64,000 bases of DNA from an uncultured Eubacteriales bacterium (GCA_900542445.1 UQNN01000002.1:62001-126000); one strand, 5' to 3'; counted from the stretch's first letter, positions 16,961 through 25,895 are shown. The notes: generated by a model from the sequence alone, not told the origin. Numbers and translations: made by a program.

Positions 16961-18118
16961 ATGAAGGGAAATCTGATTTTGATTCATGGCGGCGGGCCGA
17001 CGGCCGTCATCAACGCGTCGCTGGCGGGCGCGATCCGTCAGGCCAAGAAAGAGCCGGGCGTAGACCGCATTCTGGCGGCCATCGGCGGCACGGGCGGCCT
17101 GATGCGCGGACAGGTGCGCGATTTGACCGATATCACCGAGGAAGAACTGGCCCTGCTGGAACGCACGCCCGGAAGCGCCATCGGCACATCCCGCGATGCG
17201 CTGGAAGCGCCGGAATACCGCCTGCTGGCGGAAAAATGCGTGGAGTTCGGCGCGAAATATGTGCTGATGAACGGCGGAAACGGCACGATGGATGCGTGCG
17301 GCAAACTCTGCGCGATGCTGGAGGGCACGGGCATCCGCGTGATGGGCATTCCCAAGACGATGGACAACGATATCGCCGTGACGGATCACGCGCCGGGCTT
17401 TGGCAGTGCGGCGCGCTATATCGCCCAGAGCGTCGCGGAGGTCACGGCGGACGTGCGCGGCCTGCCGATTCACGTGGTCGTCATCGAGGCGAGCGGACGC
17501 AACGCGGGCTGGATTACGGCGGCCAGCGCGCTGGCGCGGCAGGCGGGCGTAGACGGGCCGGATCTCATTTATCTGCCGGAACGGCCGTTCGACGAGGAAC
17601 AATACCTCAGAGATGTGCAGAAACTGATTGAGGAAAAGCGCGGCGTGGTCGTCGTGGCCAGCGAGGGGCTCAAAGATAAGGACGGAAAGCCGATTGTCGA
17701 GCCGGTGTTTCAGGTCGGGCGCGCGACGTATTTCGGCGACGTATCGGCTCATCTGGCCAATCTGGTCATCAAAAGGCTGGGCTACAAGGCGAGGAGCGAG
17801 AAACCGGGACTGCTGGGGCGCGCGTCGATTGCGCTGTCTTCCGACGTGGACAGGGCGGAAGCGATTTTGGCCGGAGAAGAAGCGGTGCGCGCGGCCTGCG
17901 CGGGGGAGAGCGGCAAGATGGTCGGCTTTATCCGCGAGAGCGCCAGTCCTTACAAGGTGCGCACGACGCTGATTGACGTACACGACGTGATGCTGGTGGA
18001 AAAGAAGATGCCGGACGCATACATCAACGAGGCGGGCAACGGCGTGACGCAGGCGTTTCTCGACTGGTGCGCCCCGCTGATTGGCGAGCCTCTGGAGAAG
18101 CTGATCTCTTTGAGGTGA
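16961..18118 (+). CDS. 6-phosphofructokinase, probably pyrophosphate-dependent
   Basis: 385 residues of the phosphofructokinase family. Motifs in order: IHGGGPTAVINASLAG (phosphate-donor loop), NGGNGTMDACG near residue 105, IPKTMDND with the catalytic aspartates near 130, GFGSAARYIAQS, VIEASGRNAGWIT, and SEGLKDKDGKP. The lysine of PKTMDND, in place of the glycine of bacterial ATP enzymes (PGTIDND), is the mark of pyrophosphate-using PFKs. The NGT in the donor loop is atypical of both GGDGS (ATP) and GGDD (PPi). It makes fructose-1,6-bisphosphate in glycolysis, reversibly if PPi is the donor. It is monocistronic with its own promoter, flanked by palindrome elements. Donor choice is inference from two residues. 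Confidence 0.85.
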   Translation: MKGNLILIHGGGPTAVINASLAGAIRQAKKEPGVDRILAAIGGTGGLMRGQVRDLTDITEEELALLERTPGSAIGTSRDALEAPEYRLLAEKCVEFGAKYVLMNGGNGTMDACGKLCAMLEGTGIRVMGIPKTMDNDIAVTDHAPGFGSAARYIAQSVAEVTADVRGLPIHVVVIEASGRNAGWITAASALARQAGVDGPDLIYLPERPFDEEQYLRDVQKLIEEKRGVVVVASEGLKDKDGKPIVEPVFQVGRATYFGDVSAHLANLVIKRLGYKARSEKPGLLGRASIALSSDVDRAEAILAGEEAVRAACAGESGKMVGFIRESASPYKVRTTLIDVHDVMLVEKKMPDAYINEAGNGVTQAFLDWCAPLIGEPLEKLISLR

Positions 18119-18120
18119 GG

Positions 18121-18267
18121 GGGACGTTGGGGCTTTGCCCCAAGCCCCACAAGGGAACTGAGTTCCCTTGACCTTCCGCATCGCTTCGCGGCATGCCGCG
18201 AAGCGGAGGAGGGAAGTCCAGAAACCTCAGGTTTCTGGCGGGGTATGGGGCGGCGCCCCATCCGTAC
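18121..18267. repeat. Mosaic palindrome element, copy 3 (complete)
   Basis: A full set: TTGGGGCTTTGCCCCAA (18127-18143); a 21-bp palindrome around GGGAACTGAGTTCCC (18150-18170); a 24-bp one around CGCGGCATGCCGCG (18182-18205); a 21-bp one around AAACCTCAGGTTT (18218-18238); ATGGGGCGGCGCCCCAT (18245-18261). It begins 3 bases after the PFK stop and occupies most of the gap before the ABC transporter promoter. Confidence 0.88.
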
Positions 18268-18296
18268 TTCTAAAAGGATGATGAAATTTCACCCTT

Positions 18297-18323
18297 TTGG
18301 ATTGTGAGGTTTAGACGTATAAT
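18297..18323 (+). promoter_or_regulatory. Putative promoter of the ABC transporter operon
   Basis: TATAAT at 18318-18323 with a weak -35 (TTGGAT, 18297-18302, 15-base spacing), about 47 bases before the permease start. Confidence 0.5.
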
Positions 18324-18369
18324 CAAAACATCAAAAGACGTTTTGTCCGAAATGAACAAGGAGAATGAC

Positions 18370-19161
18370 ATGGAAAAGAAGAATAAGAAAGGGAGTCTGG
18401 CAGACCGCATTCCGCATCAGGTCTGGCTGCTGATTTCATTCGCGGCAGCCATGGCGCTGTGGACGCTGCTGTCCGTCATTCCGGCGACTTCGCGCGCGTT
18501 CCCGAACGTGTTCAAGGTGCTTGGCTCGATCAAGACCATGATCGACCGCGGCGTGCTCTGGAATGATATCTCATCGAGTCTCATCTCGGTCGTTTCCGGC
18601 TATGCGCTGGGCTTCGTCATCGCGCTGCCGGTCGCCATCCTGATGGCGTGGTATAAGCCGGTTCGCTACATCATCGAGCCGTGGATTCAGTTCATCCGCA
18701 ATATCCCGCCGCTGGCTTACGTGCCGCTGATCGTCATCGCGGCGGGCGTCGGCCGCAAGCCGCAGATCATCGTCATCACCATCGCCTGCTTCCTCATCAT
18801 GTGCGTGACCATCTATCAGGGCGTCATCAACGTGGATGAAACGCTGATTAAGGCGGCGCGCGTGCTCGGCGCGACGGATAAGGATATCTTCATCCGCGTC
18901 ATCGCTCCGGCTACCCTGCCGTTCATCCTGACGGCGATCCGACTCGGCGCGTCCGTTGCGCTGACGACGCTGATTGCCGCCGAATCCACCGGCGCCATGG
19001 CCGGTCTGGGCATGCGCATCCGCAGCCTGAACAACTCGTTTGAATCTGCGCCGATGCTGTTGTACATCATCATCATCGGTATCCTCGGCATCACGATTGA
19101 AAAGCTCATCAAGACCGCAGAGAGGAGGCTGACGTCATGGCAGGAGAAGCGCGAAATCTGA
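18370..19161 (+). CDS. ABC transporter permease (nitrate/sulfonate/taurine type)
   Basis: 263 residues, with six membrane helices and the binding-protein-dependent transport (BPD_transp_1) fold. The EAA loop contact with the ATPase is visible as AARVLGATDKDIFIRVIAPATLP. Related to SsuC/TauC/NrtB permeases. Start chosen at 18370 after AAGGAG; in-frame codons upstream (18304, 18352) have no ribosome site. The 3' end overlaps the ATPase gene by 25 bases, and the binding protein follows, giving the order permease-ATPase-binding protein. The substrate cannot be told within this family; sulfonates, taurine, pyrimidine precursors and nitrate are all possible. Confidence 0.88.
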   Translation: MEKKNKKGSLADRIPHQVWLLISFAAAMALWTLLSVIPATSRAFPNVFKVLGSIKTMIDRGVLWNDISSSLISVVSGYALGFVIALPVAILMAWYKPVRYIIEPWIQFIRNIPPLAYVPLIVIAAGVGRKPQIIVITIACFLIMCVTIYQGVINVDETLIKAARVLGATDKDIFIRVIAPATLPFILTAIRLGASVALTTLIAAESTGAMAGLGMRIRSLNNSFESAPMLLYIIIIGILGITIEKLIKTAERRLTSWQEKREI

Positions 19162-19943
19162 CCGACAGCAAAGTTCGCGTCAGGATTGACAACGTGCGCA
19201 AGGTGTTCAACACCCGCAACGGCGAAATGGTCGCCCTCAACGGCGTGAGCTTGGATATCCACGATAACGAATTCATCTGTGTCGTCGGCCCGTCCGGCTG
19301 CGGCAAATCCACCCTGCTCAACATCATCGCAGGTCTGACCGAGCCGACCAGCGGCAAGGTCTACTGCGACGGCAAGGAAGTCACCGGAACGGGCACCGAG
19401 CGCGGCGTGGTCTTTCAGCAGTACGCGCTGTTCCCGTGGCTGACGGTCAAAAAGAACGTCATGTTCGCGCTGGAAATGCGCGGCGTGAAGGGTAAAGAGG
19501 CCGAAGAAGAAGCGCTCAAGTATCTGGCGATGGTCGATCTGGTCAAATTCGCGGATCACTATCCCAAGGAGCTTTCCGGCGGCATGAAGCAGCGCGTCGC
19601 CATCGCCCGCGCATATGCGGCGAACCCCGAAGTGCTGCTGATGGACGAACCCTTCGGCGCGTTGGACGCGCAGACCCGCACCCAGCTGCAAACCGAGCTG
19701 CTGGAAACCTGGGAACGCGAGAAAAAGACCTGCTTCTTCATCACGCATGATGTGGAAGAGGCCATCATCCTTGCCCAGCGCGTCATCATCATGAGCGCGC
19801 GGCCGGGCCGGATTAAGGATATCGTAGATGTGAATATTCCATATCCGCGCACACAGGAAACCAAGCTGACCCCGGAATTCAACGAGCTGAAAAACCATAT
19901 CTGGAGCCAGGTCTATCAGGAATATCTGGCAGTCAGAAAGTAA
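19137..19943 (+). CDS. ABC transporter ATP-binding protein (SsuB/TauB/NrtD type)
   Basis: 268 residues with Walker A GPSGCGKST near residue 55, Q loop VFQQYALFPWLTV, signature LSGGMKQRVAIARA, Walker B VLLMDEPFGALD and switch histidine FFITHDVEEA. It powers import with the permease that precedes it. ATG at 19137 with GAGGAGG 9 bases upstream, inside the end of the permease gene, so translation is probably coupled. The 156-base gap to the binding-protein gene contains several hairpins. Confidence 0.93.
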   Translation: MAGEARNLTDSKVRVRIDNVRKVFNTRNGEMVALNGVSLDIHDNEFICVVGPSGCGKSTLLNIIAGLTEPTSGKVYCDGKEVTGTGTERGVVFQQYALFPWLTVKKNVMFALEMRGVKGKEAEEEALKYLAMVDLVKFADHYPKELSGGMKQRVAIARAYAANPEVLLMDEPFGALDAQTRTQLQTELLETWEREKKTCFFITHDVEEAIILAQRVIIMSARPGRIKDIVDVNIPYPRTQETKLTPEFNELKNHIWSQVYQEYLAVRK

Positions 19944-19949
19944 ACTCCT

Positions 19950-20070
19950 TCCGCCGCTTTTAGCGGCAACCCGCGGCATGTATCTGCCTGTTTCCGCCAC
20001 AGGCGGCAGCAGATAAGATGTCCCCCAAAAAACGTAATCTTGTCCCCAAGCGGATAGGCATTTCCGCTTC
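19950..20070 (+). other. Hairpin-rich spacer between ATPase and binding-protein genes
   Basis: Three inverted repeats: GCCGC/GCGGC (19961-19975), CTGCC...GGCAG around 19985-20011, and AAGCGGA/TCCGCTT (20048-20070). None is followed by a clear T-run. A spacer of this kind often adjusts the level of the downstream binding protein by mRNA processing or stability; no riboswitch family is recognised. Confidence 0.4.
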
Positions 20071-20099
20071 AATAAAAAAACAACTCAGGAGGTACAACC

Positions 20100-21068
20100 A
20101 TGAAAAAACTGATCGCTGTGCTGCTGGCTTTATCCTGCATGCTCATCGGGGCTGCGGCTGTCGCCGAGACCCTGAACGTCGCTTACATGCCCAACTACGG
20201 CAGCCTGTGGGCGGTCGAAACCGCCATCAACAAGGGCTACTTTGAGGAAGAGGGCCTGACCCTGAACCTCGTCGAGTTTGCCGATGGCCCGACCATCATC
20301 GCGGCTATGGAAAGCGGCTCCATCGATGTGGGCTACATCGGCCAGGGCGCGCATAAGCTGTGCATCAACGGCCGCGCTTCCATCTTCGCGCTCAGCCACA
20401 TCTCCAACGGCGACGCGCTCATCGGCGGCAAGGGCATTGCGACCGTCGAAGACCTGAAGGGCAAGGTTGTGGCCTACTCTTCCGGTACGTCCTCCGAGGA
20501 TATCCTCAAGAACTCCCTGACCAAGGCCGGCATGACCATGGACGACATCAAGGCGATGGATATGGACGCTTCCGCCATCGTGACCGCGATGCTCTCCGGC
20601 GGCGTGGACGCCTGCGCGACCTGGAGCCCGAACAGCCTCAAGATTCTTGAGGAAATGCCGGACGCGACCAAGCTCACCGACAACATGACCTTTGCGGATA
20701 CCACCGTGTCTCTGGCCAGCTGGATCTGCATGCCGAAGTACGGCGAAGAGAACCACGACCTGCTGGTTCGCTTCACCCGCGCTCTGTTCAAGGGCATGGA
20801 TTACAGCGCCAACGAGCACTATGACGAGGTCAGCGAGTGGGTGGCCAAGCAGACCGCGACCGATTACGACTCCGTGTACAACCAGCGCGGCGACGCCCAG
20901 TGGCTGACCGGCAAGGAAGTGGCCGAGGGCGCTGCGGACGGCACCGTTGCCAAGTACTACGAGCTCCAGCGCGACAACTTTGTGAAGGCCGGCGCTGTGG
21001 AGAAAGATCCGGTTCCGGACGTCACGGAGTATGTGCTCTTCGACGTGATGACCGAGGCGGGCAAGTAA
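20100..21068 (+). CDS. ABC transporter substrate-binding protein (SsuA/TauA/NMT1-like)
   Basis: 322 residues. Signal peptide MKKLIAVLLALSCMLIGAA with cleavage around AVAET; no lipobox cysteine near the end of the hydrophobic stretch. The mature protein opens LNVAYMPNYGSLWAVETAIN, then KGYFEEEGL, the standard beginning of NMT1/TauA-like periplasmic-binding folds. The usual VEDLKGKVVAYSSGTSSEDIL loop near residue 120 contacts ligand. It captures the substrate outside the cell for the SsuBC-like pair upstream. Strong ribosome site CAGGAGG before ATG 20100. A palindrome element, then a two-component system, follows. Confidence 0.88.
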   Translation: MKKLIAVLLALSCMLIGAAAVAETLNVAYMPNYGSLWAVETAINKGYFEEEGLTLNLVEFADGPTIIAAMESGSIDVGYIGQGAHKLCINGRASIFALSHISNGDALIGGKGIATVEDLKGKVVAYSSGTSSEDILKNSLTKAGMTMDDIKAMDMDASAIVTAMLSGGVDACATWSPNSLKILEEMPDATKLTDNMTFADTTVSLASWICMPKYGEENHDLLVRFTRALFKGMDYSANEHYDEVSEWVAKQTATDYDSVYNQRGDAQWLTGKEVAEGAADGTVAKYYELQRDNFVKAGAVEKDPVPDVTEYVLFDVMTEAGK

Positions 21069-21140
21069 TTTCAAAATTCAAAACCCTTGGCATTGGGTCG
21101 CCCTTGTGCGGGGCGGCTCAATGCCTTTTTGTGGAGGGGG

Positions 21141-21297
21141 TTACGTTTGGGCTGCGGTGGGACGCTGTCCCACACCCTGCCGGAAACCTGAGGTTTTTGG
21201 ACTTCCCGCCTCCGCTTCGCGGTATGCCGCGAAGCATAGTGAAAGGTGCAGGAAACTCAGTTCCCTGCCGGGGTTTGCGGCAGCGCCCCAACGTACC
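21141..21297. repeat. Mosaic palindrome element, copy 4 (partly decayed)
   Basis: The same order as copy 2 but with mismatches: GTGGGACGCTGTCCCAC (21157-21173), a 19-bp unit around AAACCTGAGGTTT (with TTTTTGG on the right arm), the GCTTCGCGG-TA-TGCCGCGAAGC unit (one changed base), CAGGAAACTCAGTTCCCTG and GCGGCAGCGCCCC. The right end is ACGTACCCC. It fills most of the 309-base gap between the binding protein and the kinase. Confidence 0.8.
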
Positions 21298-21377
21298 CCA
21301 ACGTATTCCTTTAGAGGATTTGCGCGGAAAAAGGCGAACTATGTAGGCAGTAGAAAAAATCGGAGGCGGATACGCTT

Positions 21378-22877
21378 ATGCTGTTTGTGCTCATTGGGCT
21401 GCTGCTCGTCGCATCCGTTTTTGTGCTGCTGATGAAGAAAAACCGCGAATCGCTGTACCTGCTGGGCATGTGTTGCAGCCTGATGGTGCAGTTTTCCGGC
21501 ATTTTGATTTTCATCGCCAAGAAAGGCGGATACTCCAAGAGCATCATCGGGTTTCTGTTTTTCTCCCAAACGCTGCGCAATAAACTGCAATACCTGTTTA
21601 TCACGTTGGATACGCTCGGCTATGTCATCGCGGTGGGGCGGTATCTGTTCCCCTTGTTCCTGATGGAAATCGCGCTGCAATATTCCATGATAGCGTGGGT
21701 CAGGAGACACCCCAATATCAAGAAATGGGTCATTCTGCTGCCCGCGCTGTCGCTGGGCATCTACGTCCCGGCGGTGTTCAAGATGATTGTCGGCAGGTGG
21801 CCGTTCATGCATCAGGCGCTGGTGGAGATCTCCTACTGGTGGATCATCGTCTACGTGGTCGCCGCGCTGATGCTGCTGGTGCAGGAATTGTTTTCCATCA
21901 CCATGCCGTTTTGCAGGCGGCAGTTTGTGGGCATTGTGGTCTGTCTGGCGGCGCTGAGCGGGCTGTACCTGCTCTATTGCGGGCAGGACCCCGCGCAGGT
22001 CTATCAGTTTTACAGCTATGATTATGTGTGGAACAAAGGCATCGGCTATCTGCAATACGCGCCGACGATGACGGGCTATGTGATGATCGTCGTGGTGAAC
22101 ATCATCTGCGGCGCGCTCGGCGTGTTCAGCCTGATGCATTACACACAGGATACGCTGGTCAGCGATCACGAGGAGATGGCGCTCGAACGCAAGTTTGATA
22201 TCGCGCGAACCGGCGCGTCGGTGTTCGTGCATTCCATTAAAAATCAACTGCTGGCCAACCGTGTGCTGGAAAAGCGCATTTATCAGGAGCTGGATAAGCC
22301 CGAACCGGATTTGGCGCGTATCCGCGAATGCGTGGATCAGCTGCACGCGTGCAACGAAATGCTGATTGCGCGCAGCGAAGAGCTGTATCGCACGGTCAAA
22401 AACAAATCTGTGCTGCTTGTGCCAACGACGATTGGACAGGTGAAACAGACGACGCTGGAACGTTTTTATCGCAAATATCCGGACGCCAAACTGACATGCG
22501 AGATGGACGAGAGCGTGACGGTGCTGGCGGACTGCAACTACCTGAGCGAAGCGCTCTATAACCTGCTGACCAACGCATGGGAAGCCAATGTGGCCGCCGG
22601 ACATGCGGACAGGCCGATTGGCCTGGCGACGCGGCGCGAGCGGCTGTATACCGTGCTGGAAATCAGCGACGAGGGCGGCGGCATCACCCAAGAAGAGCAG
22701 AAGAAGATTTTTGAACCCTTTTATTCATCCAAAAACAGCAACACGAGCTGGGGCATGGGGCTTTACCATGTGCGCACGATTGTGCGGGCGCATGTGGGCA
22801 GTCTGCGGGTGGAGAGCCAGCCGGGGAAGGGCACGTCTTTCTTCGTGCTGCTGCCCAAATATGTGCAGGGCAGGTGA
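21378..22877 (+). CDS. Membrane sensor histidine kinase
   Basis: 499 residues. Seven or so membrane helices lie in the first ~260 residues without a recognisable sensor domain. A phosphoacceptor-like helix follows (GASVFVHSIKNQLLANRV). The C-terminal ATPase domain has an N box (EALYNLLTNAWEAN), G1 (ISDEGGGITQEEQKKIFEPF) and G2 (SWGMGLYHVRTIV). It is co-transcribed with the response regulator 4 bases downstream. ATG at 21378 with GGAGG 11 bases upstream. It could sense the substrate of the adjacent transporter, but a palindrome element lies between them and no direct link is shown. Confidence 0.87.
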   Translation: MLFVLIGLLLVASVFVLLMKKNRESLYLLGMCCSLMVQFSGILIFIAKKGGYSKSIIGFLFFSQTLRNKLQYLFITLDTLGYVIAVGRYLFPLFLMEIALQYSMIAWVRRHPNIKKWVILLPALSLGIYVPAVFKMIVGRWPFMHQALVEISYWWIIVYVVAALMLLVQELFSITMPFCRRQFVGIVVCLAALSGLYLLYCGQDPAQVYQFYSYDYVWNKGIGYLQYAPTMTGYVMIVVVNIICGALGVFSLMHYTQDTLVSDHEEMALERKFDIARTGASVFVHSIKNQLLANRVLEKRIYQELDKPEPDLARIRECVDQLHACNEMLIARSEELYRTVKNKSVLLVPTTIGQVKQTTLERFYRKYPDAKLTCEMDESVTVLADCNYLSEALYNLLTNAWEANVAAGHADRPIGLATRRERLYTVLEISDEGGGITQEEQKKIFEPFYSSKNSNTSWGMGLYHVRTIVRAHVGSLRVESQPGKGTSFFVLLPKYVQGR

Positions 22878-22881
22878 GTGA

Positions 22882-23547
22882 ATGATGAAAATATTGCTGG
22901 CGGACGACTTTGCGCTGCTGCGGGAAGACCTTTGCGAAACGCTTGGCGCACAGCCGGATATGGAGGTCGTCGGCGCGGCGGAAAGCGGCGCGCAGGTTCA
23001 GGAGATGGCGCAGAAGCTGGACTTTGACGTGCTGCTGATCGATATCGAGATGGAAAATACGACGGCAGGCATTCACGCGGCTGAAAACATTCTCGCCGAA
23101 AAGCCGGATGCCATCGTCATTTTCCTGACGGCGCACGAGACGGAGAACATGATTCTGATGTCGATGGGCGCGGGCGCGGTGGATTACGTGGTGAAGGGCT
23201 GTCCGGATGAAGAGCTGCTCGAACACATCCGCAAAGCCTACGAAGGCGAACCGATGCTCGACGCGCGGGTGCAGCATATGGTGCTCAAGGAGTATTCCCG
23301 CCTGCGCCGCTCGGAAAAGAGCCTGCTGTTTTTCATCAACAACGTATCCCAGCTGACGCCCGCAGAGCGGAGCCTTGTGCGCTATCTGCTCGACGGAATG
23401 AAGGTAAAGGATATTGCGGCCGCGCGGTGCGTTGAAGTTGTGACGGTGAAAACCCAGATCAAGGGATTGCTGCGCAAATTCGGCTGCACGAGAACCAAAG
23501 AAATCGTTGAAATGATACATGAATTGGGCGTAGAGCATTTGTTTTAA
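22882..23547 (+). CDS. Response regulator, receiver plus LuxR-type HTH
   Basis: 221 residues. Receiver: KILLADDFALLRED, phosphoacceptor aspartate in VLLIDIEMEN, threonine in FLTAHETEN, lysine in DYVVKGCPDEEL. The C-terminal helix-turn-helix (LTPAERSLVRYLLDGMKVKD, then VVTVKTQIKGLLRKFG) is of the NarL/LuxR kind but lacks several usual residues. ATGATG start, preceded by AGGTGAG; 4 bases after the kinase stop. It should regulate transcription on phosphorylation by that kinase; targets unknown. Confidence 0.88.
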   Translation: MMKILLADDFALLREDLCETLGAQPDMEVVGAAESGAQVQEMAQKLDFDVLLIDIEMENTTAGIHAAENILAEKPDAIVIFLTAHETENMILMSMGAGAVDYVVKGCPDEELLEHIRKAYEGEPMLDARVQHMVLKEYSRLRRSEKSLLFFINNVSQLTPAERSLVRYLLDGMKVKDIAAARCVEVVTVKTQIKGLLRKFGCTRTKEIVEMIHELGVEHLF

Positions 23548-23690
23548 CGTCTTTCGTCACGGCTTTGTTGTGCCTCCTCTCGCGTAGAGGGCGTGGAGCC
23601 TGCCGACCGCTGTGCGGGAGGCGGGCAAGCGAAAGGCCGAAGACCTGTCGAATAAAGCAAGACTGAAGAAGCATCAAGGAGGAGAAAGCT

Positions 23691-24512
23691 ATGAACATGG
23701 ATTACTATCAGATTTCCGCCGAAGAGCTGGGCCAAAACGCCAAGGTGCCGCTGCTCAAGCTGGGCGATTCCGGCGAGGTGTTTTATGAGCTGGCGCTGGA
23801 AATGATCGGCGAAATCGAAAAGAACAACGCCGTCGGCCGTCGCACGGTGTTCATCTGCCCGGTTGGGCCGGTGGGGCAGTATCCGATTTTCGTGCGGCTG
23901 GTGAACGAGCGCAGACTGAGCCTGAAAAACTGCTGGTTCATCAACATGGACGAGTATCTGACGGACGACGAGGAATGGATTGACGAGCGCAGCGCGCTGT
24001 CCTTCCACGGGTTCATGAACCGCACGGTTTACAGAAAAATCGATCCGGAACTGGTGATGCCGGAGAATCAGCGTATTTTCCCCGATCCGCACGATCCCGG
24101 CCACATCGCGAAGGTGATTGACGAGCTGGGCGGTGTGGATATTGCCTTTGGCGGCATTGGCATCAACGGTCATCTGGCGTTCAACGAGGCGCAGGACGAG
24201 CTGACGGCAGACGAGTTTGCGGCGCTGCATACGCGTGTTCTGACCATCAGCCGCGAGACGCGCACCTCCAACGCGATCGGCGATCTGAACGGCGCGATTG
24301 ACGCGATGCCCAGAAAGGCCGTGACGATCGGCATGGCGGAGATTTTGGGCGCGAAGAAGATTCGGCTGGGCGTTTTCCGCGACTGGCACCGTTCGGTGGT
24401 GCGGCAGGCGGCCTATGGCGAAGTGAGCGCGCATTTCCCGGCGACGCTCATTCAGCGGCATCCGGACGCGATGATCATTGTGAACGCGAACGCTGCGAAG
24501 CAGCCGTTCTAA
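23691..24512 (+). CDS. Glucosamine-6-phosphate deaminase/isomerase-like protein
   Basis: 273 residues of the NagB/6-phosphogluconolactonase-like sugar isomerase family. Motifs: VFICPVGPVGQYPIF at the phosphate loop (canonical NagB has a GLATG-type loop), NCWFINMDEYL near residue 80 with the catalytic acid, and FGGIGINGHLAFNEA near 155 with the catalytic histidine. The last fits NagB rather than a lactonase. It would convert glucosamine-6-phosphate to fructose-6-phosphate and ammonia, next to nagA downstream. Start after AAGGAGGAG. The altered phosphate loop leaves room for a related phosphosugar as substrate. Confidence 0.8.
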   Translation: MNMDYYQISAEELGQNAKVPLLKLGDSGEVFYELALEMIGEIEKNNAVGRRTVFICPVGPVGQYPIFVRLVNERRLSLKNCWFINMDEYLTDDEEWIDERSALSFHGFMNRTVYRKIDPELVMPENQRIFPDPHDPGHIAKVIDELGGVDIAFGGIGINGHLAFNEAQDELTADEFAALHTRVLTISRETRTSNAIGDLNGAIDAMPRKAVTIGMAEILGAKKIRLGVFRDWHRSVVRQAAYGEVSAHFPATLIQRHPDAMIIVNANAAKQPF

Positions 24513-24520
24513 GGGGGCGG

Positions 24521-24670
24521 GGAACGTTGAGGGCGCTGCCCTCAAACTCCCACAAGGGAACTGAGTTCCCTTGACCTTCCACTTTGCTTCGCGGCATGCC
24601 GCGAAGCGGAAGGAGGGAAGTCCAGAAACCTCAGGTTTCTGGTGGGGGTTGGGGCAAAGCCCCAACGTAC
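24521..24670. repeat. Mosaic palindrome element, copy 5 (complete)
   Basis: Bounded by GGAACGTTGAGGG on the left and GCCCCAACGTACC on the right, so the outer ends are inverted (AACGTTG/CAACGT). Inside: TTGAGGGCGCTGCCCTCAA (24527-24545); a 21-bp palindrome around GGGAACTGAGTTCCC; a 22-bp one around CGCGGCATGCCGCG; a 21-bp one around AAACCTCAGGTTT; TTGGGGCAAAGCCCCAA (24649-24665). It lies between the nagB-like gene and nagA. Confidence 0.88.
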
Positions 24671-24705
24671 CTCCATCGTACCTTCCGCTGAAAGGAGAAC
24701 CTCGG

Positions 24706-25854
24706 ATGGATAAGCTCTTGGTCAAAAACGCGCGCGTTTATCAGGATGGACAGTTTGCGCGGGCGGACGTGCTCTGTGAAGATGCGTTGATCGCAAAGAT
24801 CAGCGAGAACCTGACCGACGATGACGCGCGGATTATCGACGCGGGCGGCATGCGGCTTGCGCCGGGCTTTATCGATGTGCATACGCATGGCGCTGCGGGC
24901 GTGGATGTGAACGCGGCGGACGAAGCGGGCCTGCGCAGGATTGCGGCGTTCTTCGCGACGCAGGGCGTGACGGCGTTCAACGCCAGCGTGCTGACCGATA
25001 CGCCCGAAACGACTGAAAAATGCCTCGGCGCGATTGCAAACGTCATGAGCGACCGGGGCAAAGGCGCGCAGCTTTTGGGCGCACATCTGGAAGGGCCGTT
25101 CCTTGCCAGAGAATACAAGGGCGCGATGCCGGAATACCTGCTGCGCGAGGGCGACGAAAACCTGCTTCGCGCTTATCAAAACAAGTATCCTGGCGTGATC
25201 CGCTATATCACCGTGTCGCCCGAAGTGCCCGACGTGGTCGAGATGATCGGCAAAATCAGCCACGACGTGGTGGTTGCTATCGGTCATTCCGGCGCGGATT
25301 ATGACACGAGCATGGAGGCGATCCGCCGCGGCGCGCGGTGCGTCACCCACACCTTTAACGCGATGCGGCTGTTCCATCAGCATCAGCCCGCCATCATGGG
25401 CGCGGCGCTGGAAAGCGACTGCTGGTGCGAAGCCATCTGCGACGGACGGCACCTGCACCCCGGCACAGTGCGCATGCTGCTCAAATGCAAGGGCTGGGAC
25501 AAGGTCATCGCCATTACGGACAGCATTATGGCTGCGGGCCTGCCAGACGGCAATTATAAGCTCGGCGTGAACGACGTGGTCGTCAAAGATGGCGACGCGG
25601 TGCTGGCCTCGAACGGCGTTCGCGCGGGCAGCACGCTGACGCTTGCACAGGCGCTCAGGAATATCGTGAAATTTACGGATCATCCCGTGCAGGACGTGAT
25701 TCCGCTGATGACGATCAATCCGGCAAAAGCTCTGCGCATGGACGACCGAAAGGGCACGCTGGAAGCCGGCAAGGACGCGGATATGGTGCTGCTGGACGAC
25801 GAGTTGAACGTTGTGATGACCGTCGGCCTCGGCCGCGTGATCTATACCGCGTAA
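24706..25854 (+). CDS. nagA: N-acetylglucosamine-6-phosphate deacetylase
   Basis: 382 residues of the amidohydrolase superfamily. Metal ligands are in PGFIDVHTHGAAGVD near residue 55 and GAHLEGPFL near residue 127 (glutamate). Histidines are in VAIGHSGADY and CVTHTFNAM, and the catalytic aspartate is in IAITDSIMAAGLPDG. It removes acetate from GlcNAc-6-phosphate, giving glucosamine-6-phosphate for the NagB-like enzyme. Start at 24706 after AAAGGAG; the frame continues upstream only because it reads through the palindrome element. A C-terminal DADMVLLDDELNV beta part completes the fold. Confidence 0.93.
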   Translation: MDKLLVKNARVYQDGQFARADVLCEDALIAKISENLTDDDARIIDAGGMRLAPGFIDVHTHGAAGVDVNAADEAGLRRIAAFFATQGVTAFNASVLTDTPETTEKCLGAIANVMSDRGKGAQLLGAHLEGPFLAREYKGAMPEYLLREGDENLLRAYQNKYPGVIRYITVSPEVPDVVEMIGKISHDVVVAIGHSGADYDTSMEAIRRGARCVTHTFNAMRLFHQHQPAIMGAALESDCWCEAICDGRHLHPGTVRMLLKCKGWDKVIAITDSIMAAGLPDGNYKLGVNDVVVKDGDAVLASNGVRAGSTLTLAQALRNIVKFTDHPVQDVIPLMTINPAKALRMDDRKGTLEAGKDADMVLLDDELNVVMTVGLGRVIYTA

Positions 25855-25895
25855 AAGGGATGGCGCAATTTCATACTCGCAGAGCAATGGGAGAT

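Noticed and set aside
23548..23690. A possible glmS-type ribozyme or riboswitch before the nagB-like gene
   Set aside because: Some GC-rich pairing is possible (GCCTGCC with GGCGGGC), but none of the conserved glmS core or any other known riboswitch motif could be found.
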